Shown: piece after piece, positions 10,417 to 20,544 of the stretch
Numbering within the stretch: the first letter of the stretch is position 1
Layout: every line of letters starts with the position of its first letter
From: Phytophthora hibernalis
Lineage: Eukaryota; Oomycota; Peronosporomycetes; Peronosporales; Peronosporaceae
Direction: 5' to 3'
Length of the DNA: 64,000 nucleotides
Assembly: GCA_012656075.1 (NCBI GenBank)
Contig: JAAKBF010000393.1
Coordinates: forward strand, 62,001-126,000
Made by a program: the position numbers and the translations under genes
The notes under the pieces: model-generated
What the model was told of the DNA's origin: nothing
The model's database searches: none
Seen by the model: the letters and a program-made list of their open reading frames with translations, nothing else

Positions 10417-10690
10417 TCAGACAAAGTTGGTGCTGTAGCCTTCCTTGACGTCCAGCTCGCTCATCGGCGGACATTCTCACGTTCTTCTCGGTGTCTCTAC
10501 CTCCCCGTCTACGAAGAAGTTTGGCATTTTGACGCTTGGTTGCAGCCACCGAGTGACCAGGGATCACTGTCACGTACATCGGAGGACCGTACACATCCGA
10601 GTCGTCGTCGTCCGAGTCTGAAGCTGTTTCGGTGCATCGAGGACCAGTCCACGAGTCCGACGCGCACTCGCATCGACCATCGCAGCAGCG
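10417..10690 (-). pseudogene. Truncated KRE6/SKN1-like gene copy (C-terminal end only)
   Basis: The minus strand here matches the 3' end of the full KRE6-like gene at 16442-18736. Positions 10614-10674 are, as reverse complement, identical over 61 bases to 18318-18378, covering the EGF-like end (GRCECASDSWTGPRCTETA). Further on, YGP..MYVTVI and the extreme C-terminus ending YSTNFV plus stop (10417-10419) are also recognisable. The transmembrane part is missing and the frames are broken. No upstream catalytic domain is present between here and 10852. This is a partial, inverted duplicate, and I treat it as non-functional. Confidence 0.78.
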
Positions 10691-10852
10691 CCATTGTTGG
10701 ACTCTCCGGTCGTTATTTTGCTGGTCCAGCTCTCACGAACATCCGCGTTCAGACATCGTAAATTTCAAACAATCGGGCAAGTCGGTAAACGGGAAGAATT
10801 TGGATGATCGCCACACGGTGAGTGGTAGACCAAAACCATGTTCAGCAGCGCA

Positions 10853-13800
10853 CTACCACCTTCCCTGCTGATCTGTCCACTCCGATGCTCGATTCACCAA
10901 TGGGATTGGTGACGCATGAGTTTTGTTCTTTGCCAACCTCCCGTGCAGAGCGTTGAAACACCTCGCACACGCGGTATCGTGTTTGCAGTCCGTACATACA
11001 AAGTGTGCTGAGGCATTGCGGCATACCATGCAATTCGCAGATTGAACTGGCATTTTTGTCCACTCGCTGTCTTCGGTAGTAGCACCATTATGGGTTTCTC
11101 TTCGTGCCCCATAACGAAAGTTCGCGTAGCAACCAATGCAATATCGAGCACCACTTGCTGTATTTCGCCTTGTAACAAAGTACACCGAGCATCGCGCACA
11201 CAGAATGTAATGGTCCGGTGGCCCCGCAGATGATTCTCCTGTATCAATTCGTTCGTAGTACCCATTGCCATGAGTATCTTGTCGGTAGACCCAAGTGGAT
11301 GACTCGACAGGTATTAGTGCCTCGTCACTGCCGATCAGTGTCGGCGGCTTTCGCAGGATTTCCTGCGGCCTCCCCAGGTTGAAATATACAAATTGTCCTG
11401 AGCTGGGGTCCACGCGTTTGATAAAATTGTTACGAATTATGCGGCGACACAAGAGCCGCGCCTGCCGACAGCGAAACATCATCTGGATGCGTGTGGCAGC
11501 AATATTTTGACGTCTTTGTAGTGCACACTCGACCTCCTTCTCATTGAGCCGTGCTAGAGCATCGTCAATTCGCCATTGAATGATGATTTCCCGGGCGATT
11601 CCATCGCATTCCTCGATTACAACCGCATCGCACCAATACTTCTCATACGTAATGGTGTTTAGATAAAATGCCTTGGTCAATTTCCGCGTAACAATACCGT
11701 GAGGGGCTTCCAGGAAAACTTGCCACTGACATCCTCGTGGCAGAATTCTGGCTGGTGCATTCTCAGGGTCCCGATCGAGCTCGTTGCGAATCCACTTGGC
11801 GTCCGTTTCAAAGATTCGCGTAGCCTCTGCTTGAATTTGTTTCTTTGCATCTGGGGATGTTTCAAACCACGCAAGCGTAGCGGTACGCACTTCGGCGGTC
11901 AACTGCTCAGCAATTGCTGTCCAAGCCTGTTTTTCCGCCAGCTTGGCAGCACGTTCGCGAGAAGACTTATACTGTATGCGCTCCTCCTTTTGCTTCTGAA
12001 TCTTGCGGTTCGCGTGGACACGGTCTGTGGCCTTGAAGAATGAGCGTCTCCGACCAACCTCGGTAGTCGTGTGTGCTTTGGTGTGTACAGCGGCGCTGAG
12101 ACTATCTTCGATTTCCATCAAAGAGCGCTCTGTCTCCATTTTCTGGTGTAGGGACAAATCCTCCTGCAACTGTCGCCCGCGAATATCTGCAGCAGCAACT
12201 TCGACTTGGCGCCGTTTGTGAGACACCCAAACGTCCATACATGACCGCATGACTACGATATCAGCTCGAGTTAGAATTCTCGTTCAAAAGTAACAAGACT
12301 AACACTAAATAACTTACTCTTTCGATGCCGTGGAGCCTGAAACGTGGTCAAAACTTTTTCGCAGTATGCGTTGCGCACTTTCGCTTGCTATAAAACCAGA
12401 TCACAACGAGTTAGGCATCACCGATAGTGGGCAGATCTCCCGCATTCACTTACCTCGTAAAACGAGGTCCATACTCGCCAGCAACGCTTTTGACGAGACT
12501 GGAGGTCGTGGCGCACACTGCGTCGCCAAGCTGCAGCATATCTGAAGCACAAACCATATTTTCATGATAACGAGTTAGATGGTGCAACCAGTGCTCATTT
12601 AAACCTGCGCCCTCTTCCGTTGCTGTCTTACATGATCTGCATTGAGCGCCAAAAGAGTGTCCACGGCTGAAATGTGAAGCGCACGAGAGAAAAAGCACGA
12701 TGCTTCTGAGCCACCTGCAGTAGCTCACGCATTTGTTGTTGCCGTCTACGATGCTGTTTCAATCCCCTGACCAGCTTTCTTGCCGACGACGACCTGAAGT
12801 GCGCGTCACCTCGATGCAAAACCTTGCTATTAGCTACAAACATCTTCCATCGCGCAAGACGCTGGCGAGGCTCGCGAGTTCGCCATATCCCCAAAGCTTT
12901 CTCGATCCGAAAGCGCGCTTCTTCTTTAGTAAAACGTTCCTTGGCGTGCAAGTACACATCCCTGTAGAAGTTGAGTCGCGTGTCGTCCGTCAAACGCTTC
13001 CAGCACAGTATTCTAACAATTTCAAGCAGCGTCGGATGTGAATCTAGCTTCCAAAAGCAAACATAACAATAATGAAAAGTCACCAACGAGCTCTACCCAT
13101 CTTGAAGACAAACCCGACCTGGGGAACACCTACCTGCATAATCCCAAAAGGTTGTTTCTGCGATGAAACTTCGCCCCCGTTGAGTCATAGCCGTGAGTAA
13201 TTCCGTCACAAATACCTGCATCTTGGACTCGTCCATTTTGTCGCCACAGGCACTGAACAGCACTCGTTGAAGATCTAATCCTCGTACAGCCATTTTCATA
13301 TCGCCAATGGCTGCTGAGTTTGCTGCAAGTGGGAAAGAAAATTCATGAAACCAGCGCGCTACCATCTTTTTTCGCCTTCACGCCAGCGATCAAGTACGAA
13401 GAGTGCGCTCAAAAGCTCACGATAATCAATTGTCAAAGCTTCTGGCTGGTGCTGGAAAGCCTGAAAACGTTTCGCAAGTAGGAGGCAATCTGGCCTGCAG
13501 GAGTTGACGTTCGTGCAGAAGATAGTGTCAAACGCAAGGCCCTGCCGATTGTTATCTCTATTTGTGGCAGCGTGACTTGGTGGGATGCACAACTCTGACG
13601 GATTTCTCGAGTCACGTCAATTAACCAAGCCATGGAAGTCAAGGTGTGCAATGGAGCGGGTGTCGGAGGGTCGATCGATGCTCCGGGACACGATGGGGTC
13701 CTTGACAAGATATCCGCCCAGGCGGCGGTAGTTTTTGTTTTCCCACCATAATATCATTTCGAGTCGTCATCACCTCGCTGACAACAGCATAGAGGTTGCG

Positions 13801-14075
13801 TACATGGTGCCATCGATCATGAAACCGCTCTCCACACTGTTGCTGATGATTTTGAAGTTCTGAATTCACCTGCTGCTCACATTGCCGTGCAATGGATTCT
13901 TCGCGACGGTCTTTGATCCGACGCGGGGCGTCACGAAACCGGAAACCGGAGTCTTCGACCTTAACCGGGAGCTTCTGTAGTAGCGGTGATCGGGGGACGT
14001 TAGTCGGCGCTTGAAGTCACGCTTGCGATGAGCTCCAGGACCATCAATTCCCTTTGCTGGCCCGACAAACTGCAT
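10853..14075 (-). CDS. IQ-motif and zinc-finger (B-box-like) protein, unknown function
   Basis: Start ATG 14075; exons run leftward with short introns. Best-supported exons are 13134-13322, 12632-13043, 12454-12541, 12318-12387 and 10853-12252. The stretch 13382-14075 holds an earlier block with an 84-bp intron, probably a 73-bp intron, and one likely missing base in a C5 run near 13996. The middle is helical and rich in W/R segments (for example CWRVWTSFYE), then an IQ calmodulin-binding motif (ATRIQMMFRCRQARLLCRR). The C-terminal 130 residues have two cysteine-rich blocks: CARCSVYFVT..CIGCY, and CMVCRNASAHFVCTDC with later C and H residues as in B-boxes. Such proteins are often cytoskeletal or flagellar scaffolds, but that is an inference. 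The first ATG lies only 82 bp from the divergent gene on its right. Confidence 0.65.
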
Positions 14076-14157
14076 GAAGTCGGCTAGTGCACACGCGTTG
14101 GACAGATATAGTGCGGCGCTTCAGTTGCAGTATCTTCGCGGAGGGACGTGAACGAAT
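14076..14157. promoter_or_regulatory. Very short shared divergent promoter
   Basis: Only 82 bp separate the start codons of the IQ/zinc-finger gene (minus) and the next gene (plus). Both 5' untranslated regions and promoters must fit here or overlap the coding regions. No TATA box is seen. Confidence 0.45.
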
Positions 14158-14982
14158 ATGGCGGACGACCAGCCGAGGCGAGGTAAATTAGGTGCATCGA
14201 CAGCTATCCTCGCCGCCGTGGCGGCAGCCACACTGGCTTCAAACGTACACGCCAACCCTGAAGATACCGTCGTCCCAAAGAGAGAGTTTGGTACTGTCGC
14301 CTATGAACGCGTATTACCGGAGGGTGATTGCCACTGCATAGAGAGAACTGCCATAAAGCTCCAATCTCTGGATACCGTCGTCCATGTCTGGGTGCGTGAC
14401 GCACGCTCATTCCGCCACGGAAGTGAGAGCTCAGTGTAAGTCGGTGGCTTCTTCTCTCGCATGTAGTGGCATTGATTTTGACGTCGCTTTCGGTATTGAA
14501 CGTACAGCCCGTACTTCTCTTTGCGAGTAGCTACTTCCATTCTCATCAGTGAACTGCGCGTACGTCATTGAGTCCGATTTTACCGTATGAATCACCTGAC
14601 CGTGTTTGCCATATCGTGCAGGGTCTTGTCCAGGAACAGTTTACATTCCTTTCTCCATATCGAAAAGAAGTAGATGGCGAACTGCAATTATGCTTCGATG
14701 ACCGAATGCTAGACGATAACGAGTCATTTGCTGCGTATCTGCCTGGCGGGGTATTAGCAGTTTGGCTCAGAAAGCACCGCACAGCGATACCACACCTCAT
14801 CGACAACCTTCATGGCCAAAACCGTTTGCAGGTGCGCGATACCTTGTCTTGGATTACCATCCAATTGAGCATGTACTAACCTCTTGTTTTTGCTGAATCT
14901 ATAGGAATCCTGTGGGTTCTGCCCTGGTGGCCATCCCGGAAGCAGCCCTTGCAATGGGGAAGCTGAGAGTCCTCGCAGATAA
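14158..14982 (+). CDS. Unknown conserved-looking protein, three exons
   Basis: Start ATG 14158. Exon 1 ends around 14421 or 14435. The next exon begins near 14550 (after CATCAG) and ends at 14831, an intron spans 14832-14904, and exon 3 (14905-14982) ends in TAA. Residues 15-33 form an alanine-rich hydrophobic segment ending in HAN, a possible signal peptide or membrane anchor set behind a charged head. Later parts read CIERTAIKLQSLD, a CAYVIESDF segment, then PDRVCHIVQGLVQEQFTFL and DDRMLDDNESFAAYLPGG, ending in a small cysteine-bearing tail (CGFCPGGHPGSSPC). The start of exon 2 changes frame once or twice near 14575-14585, probably from missing bases. I recognise no family. Confidence 0.5.
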
Positions 14983-15159
14983 AAACAAAGCAAGAGCACA
15001 AACCTAAAATCTCAGCTCACCCTTCGAACACAAGAACCAAAACACAACGTCAGCAACAATAAAAATCACACCCGAAGCATCTATTCATGACACCCCACCA
15101 AGTCTGCCCTCATAAAAACCATAGCACAGATCACCAACCACAGAGACTGCGTCCTCACC

Positions 15160-15998
15160 TCAACCGAGCAGTCCGTGGGTCTCTTCATCGCTCTCGTCAC
15201 TGTCCGTCTCGTCTTCCTCCCTACTCTTCTTCTTCTTGTGACTCTTCTTCTTTTCTTGCTCCTCCTGCAGCAACACAGAACCTCGCTCCACGTCGTCTGC
15301 GTCTCCTTCTTGTACGTCGGTCCCCCGCCCAGCATGCGCGAGAGACATGGCACGAGGAACTCGCAGCGACACAGACAGCGGTACGTCCAGCTCTCCTTGT
15401 CGTCCTTCTGAGCTCGGAGTCCCTCGAGTCCCTTGTTTGCACCCTCCAGTTCCTCGTTCATCTCCGTCACCAACGCGCGCGCCTTGAGCTGCGACACGTG
15501 CATCATGTCCCTAACATCGTCCGCCATGACAGGCATCGCGTAGATGTCGAGCGTCCAGCGCACAATTGGCTTGGCGTTGTCCGTCCCGTATAATTGCGCG
15601 TAGAGGGCGTAAACATAGGGATTCACGCCTCGGTAGTCCCTCGTGGCTTCCAATTTGTCCCTAATGCGGAATTCCTCGCGGTCGAAAAGTGAATCGTTCG
15701 TCAGTGCGCCTGGTCGCTCCGATACGTTTGCGTCATCAGAATCTGCCAGAATGTAGGTCATCCACGCGTCCAGCCACTTGGTCTCCACCAGGAACCAGGC
15801 CTCGTGGCGCCGTAATTCCCGCGAGTCGAAGGCCAGCACGAGGTCGCGCTCCAGCTGGCGACGGTCTGCTGTACGTGGGGACGACAGGCCGCACTCCAGG
15901 TCGATGCATTCGAGGCTTGGGGGAGGAGGAGGCGACGATGCACCGCCTAAGGAAGGCGCCATGCTTGCAGTTTCTGGGAATGAAGAAGGGTACAACAT
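15160..15998 (-). CDS. DUSP-domain protein with acidic/basic tail
   Basis: Start ATG 15998 (a second in-frame ATG at 15962). After a proline-rich leader, residues about 50-170 carry the features of a DUSP domain, usually found in ubiquitin-specific proteases: FLVETKWLDAWMTYI, then PGALTNDSLFD, YRGVNPYVYALYAQLYG, and PIVRWTLDIYA. No cysteine-protease domain follows. Instead there is a helix (KARALVTEMNEELEGANKGL) and a short cysteine patch, then a frame change at a C5 run (15322-15326, plus strand) that leads into an alternating lysine/acidic tail ending DESDEETHGLLG at 15160. In the unshifted frame the tail would be an unlikely arginine-rich string to 15081. A stand-alone DUSP protein could bind ubiquitin-pathway partners; its role is unknown. 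Confidence 0.72.
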
Positions 15999-16375
15999 GG
16001 AGATGTGTGGTGCACATGAAATAGGAGGAATTTACATGGAGAGGAACTATAATTGGAAGGTGACTGTACTTCGTTGAGCATAGACGAGGCAATTTGTGCG
16101 ACCACCGAAATGGAGGTTGCAATGTGACAATGGTGAGATGGGGTTGATTGAGCTTTTGGGTGTGGCGTAGATGCGAAGGCTGACTGTGCTATAATACTGG
16201 TGGTCTCAATCTCCTGGCGCAAGAGGATGTATTTCGGTGACATGCTGCCAACGCTGGATATGGATGCGTGCAGCACCAACGTCGGACGCTGCGTTATAGC
16301 AGGATACGACGGGAGCCGCTCGCACTCAAGCAATGAGCCCAAAAGAAGGGAAATGCAGCGACGGGTGGCGCGGAC

Positions 16376-16394
16376 GCTCTTCACTTTTCAATTC
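16376..16394 (+). promoter_or_regulatory. Oomycete Inr/FPR-like core promoter element
   Basis: GCTCTTCACTTTTCAATTC lies 48 bp upstream of the KRE6-like ATG. It resembles the published oomycete core element (initiator GCTCATTYY followed by the flanking CAWTTT region), with one or two differences. Position and order fit a transcription start. Assignment is by eye. Confidence 0.5.
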
Positions 16395-16441
16395 GGCCGA
16401 TAGGCATCGAATACGACTCCGTTGACGAGCTCACGTTCAGT

Positions 16442-18736
16442 ATGCGGGGTTTGAAAACTGTGGTGACAGGCTTTGTTGCGGTGTTAGCGTTTTCGTCGAC
16501 AGTGGTGTTAGGTTCCAACTCGTCGTACTCAACCAAGTCGGGTATCTTGCCATGGGTGGACCCAAGCACACCCAACAGCGCCCAGACGTACACGACATCT
16601 CGAGGCAAGACGTGGACGTTGACCATGAGCGACGAGTTCAACACGGAAGGTCGCAGCTTCGATGCCGGTGACGACCATCTCTGGACAGCACTGGAAAAGG
16701 CTGACGGTGTGAACTCGGCCTTAGAGGTCTACTCGGTCAACATGACCGGCACGGAATGCGACGACGATGACAACTGCTACTTCTACATCAACACGACGGA
16801 CGAGACGATCGCCGAGACGGTATGGAGCGACTATATCTCACCTGCAGGCTATGAGACCGTGTACTTCTATTACCGATCGGGCATGGTGCAGTCCTGGAAC
16901 AAATTCTGCTACCAGGGAGGCATGATCGTGGTTCGCGCTCAGCTCCCGGGAGCTGTGACAAATGAGTCCGGCAACCCAGACGTGTCAACAGGCTCGACCT
17001 CGGTGCGCGCGGCAAGTATCGACTACTACCCGACGTGGCCTGGCATTTGGCTCATGGGCAACCTCGGTCGAGCCATCTTCAGTGCCTCCACCAGTCGAAT
17101 GTGGCCGTTCACGTACAACGAGTGCAACGAGACCATTTTCTCGTCGCAGAACCAACGCATCAGTGCTTGCAACGACACGCCGGGGTCGGGTTTGAACGCT
17201 AACCAGGGTCGTGGTGCTCCGGAGATTGACATCCTGGAAGGCGGTGGCACCGCCATTTCGACGTCGTTACAGGTTGGTCCGGTATGCCTGACGACTTTCG
17301 CCGTATCACGGACAACTCGTCGGAGTACTGCTACTACAGCTACGACTGCACAACCGATGGTGCCAATCAGGCAGACGTCCCCACAGCGTACTACTACAAC
17401 CTGCGCGGGCACAAGTCCTGGTACCAGGGTCTGCGTTATGGTGCTAATAACTTGTGTGAAGTTGTCGATGACGATATCCAAACGTTCGCCACAGTCAACG
17501 CATCGATAGAGGAGGGCATCACGGACAACGCGTGCACGATGGATATCTGTCCTGGTTCGTACGACCCCAATGCAGACCTCGGGTACATGAATACGGGCGT
17601 GCACTGGGGCATCAACGCCAACGGCACGTGTTTTGCAAAGATGAACCAGTACGCCGGTGCCTACCTGTGTAGTGCAGGCAACACGAACTCGGATTGCTCC
17701 GCGTCCAGTGGCTCCACGAGTGCTGACTCCGAGTTCGCCTACCAAATGGACGCTATATCGTCTAACTGGGAAATTCACATGGCCGGGTACTTGGACTGGG
17801 TCACGTATTCGGTAGAGTGGGTCATGGGCGATGACGGCTACATCCGCTGGGAAGTGGAGGGCCAGCCGATCTTCGAGGTTACAGCCGCTGTGCTCACGAC
17901 TCCCCGCAGGACACTGCACAAATGAACCCGAAGAAGATCATGGTCGAGGAGCCTATGTACATTATCTTCAACGTGGCGCTGTCGAGTTCGTGGGGTCGTC
18001 ACCGCCGAATGCTGGCGAAGGAAGTTGTCGCGGCGCTGGCTCCAGCTCAGAAAGCAATGCCATCTGCGACTCGTTCCCGATGTACCTCAAGATCGACTAC
18101 GTTCGGCTGTATCAAGACACATCGGACGATACGGACATGACAATCGGATGTGATCCGGACACGCACCCGACCAAGCAGTGGATCGAGGACAACATCGACG
18201 ACTACATTGACGACGACAACCCGGACACGGACGTCTCCGGTATGGCTTTCTGTGACTCGAACTCGGACTGCACCATCTCCACGACTGGTACTGTCACGGG
18301 CTCCTGCACCGATGGCCGATGCGAGTGCGCGTCGGACTCGTGGACTGGTCCTCGATGCACCGAAACAGCTTCAGACTCCTCCTCTGATTCCGATGATACC
18401 TCGGACGTCTACGGGCCTTTGATGTACGTGTCCGTGATAGTCGCTGGCGTGACAGTCTTCTGTACTGCCTGCACGGAAACAGCTTCAGACTCCTCCTCTG
18501 ATTCCGATGATACCTCGGACGTCTACGGGCCTTTGATGTACGTGTCCGTGATAGTCGCTGGCGTGACAGTCTTCTGTACTGCCTGCACGGTCGCCCACTC
18601 GATCGCAGTGGGCAAACGCAATGCGGCGCAGCTATTGAAGCAACAGACGATGAAGATGAGAAGTACCGTTAAAGACGCGTCCAGACCCATGAGCGAGCAA
18701 GTCGTCAAGGACAGCTACAGCACCAATTTTGTCTGA
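16442..18736 (+). CDS. KRE6/SKN1-type beta-glucan synthesis protein (frame breaks)
   Basis: Start ATG 16442. A signal peptide (LKTVVTGFVAVLAFSSTVVLG) is followed by a GH16-like beta-glucanase fold of the KRE6/SKN1 family: TWTLTMSDEFN, PTWPGIWLMGNLGRA, and the catalytic-type signature EIDILEGG at 17222. Further on come IHMAGYLDWVTYSVEW, MYIIFNVALSSSWG and PMYLKIDYVRLYQD, the family's C-terminal beta strands. Then an EGF-like unit (CDSNSDC..CECASDSW), one or two transmembrane segments, and a cytosolic tail ending YSTNFV. Such proteins act in beta-1,6- or beta-1,3-glucan assembly, which fits an oomycete cell wall. Three frame changes (about 17280, 17902-17905 and 17992-17995) each fit one missing base in a G or C run. 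A 114-bp tandem repeat doubles the transmembrane segment. Confidence 0.88.
18362..18590 (+). repeat. 114-bp in-frame tandem duplication inside the KRE6-like gene
   Basis: Two exact copies of a 114-bp (38-codon) unit at 18362-18475 and 18476-18589 (+1 base). Each encodes a serine/aspartate linker and one hydrophobic helix (MYVSVIVAGVTVFCTAC). There is one mismatch just left of the boundary (C versus G). It is either a very recent duplication or an assembly artefact. Confidence 0.95.
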
Positions 18737-18876
18737 TAGGGAGACCGTAAAAGGCAGCAAGCAAAAAGGCAACAAGTTTCATTCTGTTTCCTAGTTTTAT
18801 CAGAATATGAATCTCGCTTGTATCAGTGCATTTGTGACAAAAATGGTGAAATCGCAATTTGCATTCCTGGCCTCTC

Positions 18877-20485
18877 ATGCTTCCTCTTCGCTGTCTCCGT
18901 CCTCATCTTCTAGGCATCCGTTCATCGGTCCGACGGTTCGGTTCTGTCATTGGTGGATCTGCGAATCCGTCGGTAGCATACGAGTCGCTGGTGAATAGCG
19001 GGGAGTTGGTTTTCGACGCCAAGCAGGCTGCCATCACTCGTCGATTCCTGGATAAACTACACTCTCGACTCAATGGCTACGCGTTACCCGTTTTCCAGCC
19101 TTCTACGCAGAAGAAAACGACAGAGAAGAACGAGGAATGTGCGGACGATCAGACGGTGATGGTGCCTCGGGGTTGTACGTCCACGGAGGCGTCGGAACGG
19201 GCAAGTCGATGCTGCTGGATCTGTTCTTCCGAGGCGCCCAGGTGCAACGCAAGCGCCGCGTGCATTTCAACGAGTTCATGCTGGACGTGCAGACTCGACT
19301 GGATCAGGAGAAGAAGAAGCAGCTGGAGCTTTATGGCAGGCAGCGGCACATCGTCTTGGATGAAAGTCGAGATGTGGTGGTGCAAGTGGCTCACGCTATT
19401 GCGGACGAGAGCCACTTGCTGTGCTTTGACGAGTTCCAAGTGACTGACGTGGCAGACGCACTCATTATGAGAAAGTTGTTCGGCGTGTTTTTCGCGCGTG
19501 GTGTGGTGATGGTTGCAACGTCCAATACTCCGCCTCAGGTACGGGAGTGGGAATGGAAATGGAGCGTTGGGTGTTGGGAGCTGACGGTGTTTGTTGATAG
19601 GATCTGTACGTGGATGGCACGAATCGAGAGTACTTCTTGCCGTTCCTGGAGCAGCTTGCGCGGCATACGAGAGTGATTCCCATGAACTCGGACGTGGACT
19701 ACCGCTATCTCTGCGAGCCGGTGGGTGGCGAGGAGACATTCCTGACTCCTCTGACGGCCGCTATAGAGGAACAGATGGACGCTGTGTATCGAGATCTGCT
19801 GTTGCTTGGAGACGAAGGCGGCAAGAATACTGGTGTTGTTGTTCTAGACGAACTACTACGCGTACCGGTGATGATGGGGCGTACGCTGGAGGTTCGCGGG
19901 CGCGTGAAGAGTGGAGTGTGCCGTGCGTCCTTCAGCTTGTTGTGTGACACTGAGAAGGGGGCGGCGGACTACAAGGCAATTGCTGAGTGCTTCCACACGC
20001 TAGTGCTGGATGGTGTGCCAGCCCTGGGTATGGCGCAGCACGATCAAGCACGACGCTTTATCTTGCTCGTGGATGAACTGTATGAGCATCGCACGCGACT
20101 TATTCTATCGTCCGAAGCTGCGGAGCCTCGCGGTATTTTCCTTTTCGACGACGAGAGTGTTCGTGCATCGTCTGAAGGTGTCAACAGTCCTTCTGCGATT
20201 GAAGAGAAGCAGCGCGTCAACAAGGAGAATGCGGCTGTCGGCGTGCCTACAACCAGCTCTTGGGACGCCCCTGTTGGTGACTACGGCCCGACGAAGATGG
20301 CTGGTTTAGATATAGGCAACCTGGTTGCGCTGAAGGACCTGAAGGTTGCCTTCAAGCGCGCTGTTTCACGTCTGCGCGAGATGCAAGGTGACAGGTATCT
20401 CGAAGAGAACACCCGCTGGCGCCCAGAGCGCGCCCAGCGACTTCAACAAGTTTCTCAGGTGATCGACGTTGCTAACAAGCGCTAG
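18877..20485 (+). CDS. AFG1: AFG1-family mitochondrial ATPase
   Basis: Start ATG 18877, giving an arginine-rich, acid-free leader (MLPLRCLRPHLLGIRSSVRR) typical of mitochondrial import. Exon 1 runs to 19538, an intron spans 19539-19600 (62 bp), and exon 2 runs to 20485. The Walker A motif is GGVGTGKSMLLDLF, the Walker B motif LLCFDEFQVTDVADA, followed by ATSNTPPQDLY and FLPFLEQL, all diagnostic of AFG1/LACE1 (AFG1L). This AAA-type ATPase helps mitochondrial protein quality control and respiratory complex turnover. One frame change at 19134-19138 (a short A run) lies just before the Walker A region and fits one missing base. The C-terminal part (RLREMQGDRYLEENTRW) also matches. Length of about 515 aa is near normal. 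Confidence 0.92.
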
Positions 20486-20544
20486 AAGGTGCCAAGGTGA
20501 TACATTGAATTGGTTAGAGGATATGCTGTAGTGTTTTCCTTGTG

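Noticed and set aside
13433..13708. Minus-strand frame reading MAWLIDVTREIRQ
   Set aside because: It fits better as an 84-bp intron of the IQ/zinc-finger gene, because skipping it restores the flanking frame exactly.
15087..15593. Plus-strand frame of 168 codons
   Set aside because: It is antisense to the DUSP gene and has no family likeness; its serine/leucine-rich text mirrors the charged tail on the other strand.
17026..17919. Minus-strand frame of 297 codons
   Set aside because: A long shadow frame opposite the KRE6-like gene; composition follows the GC bias of the sense codons.
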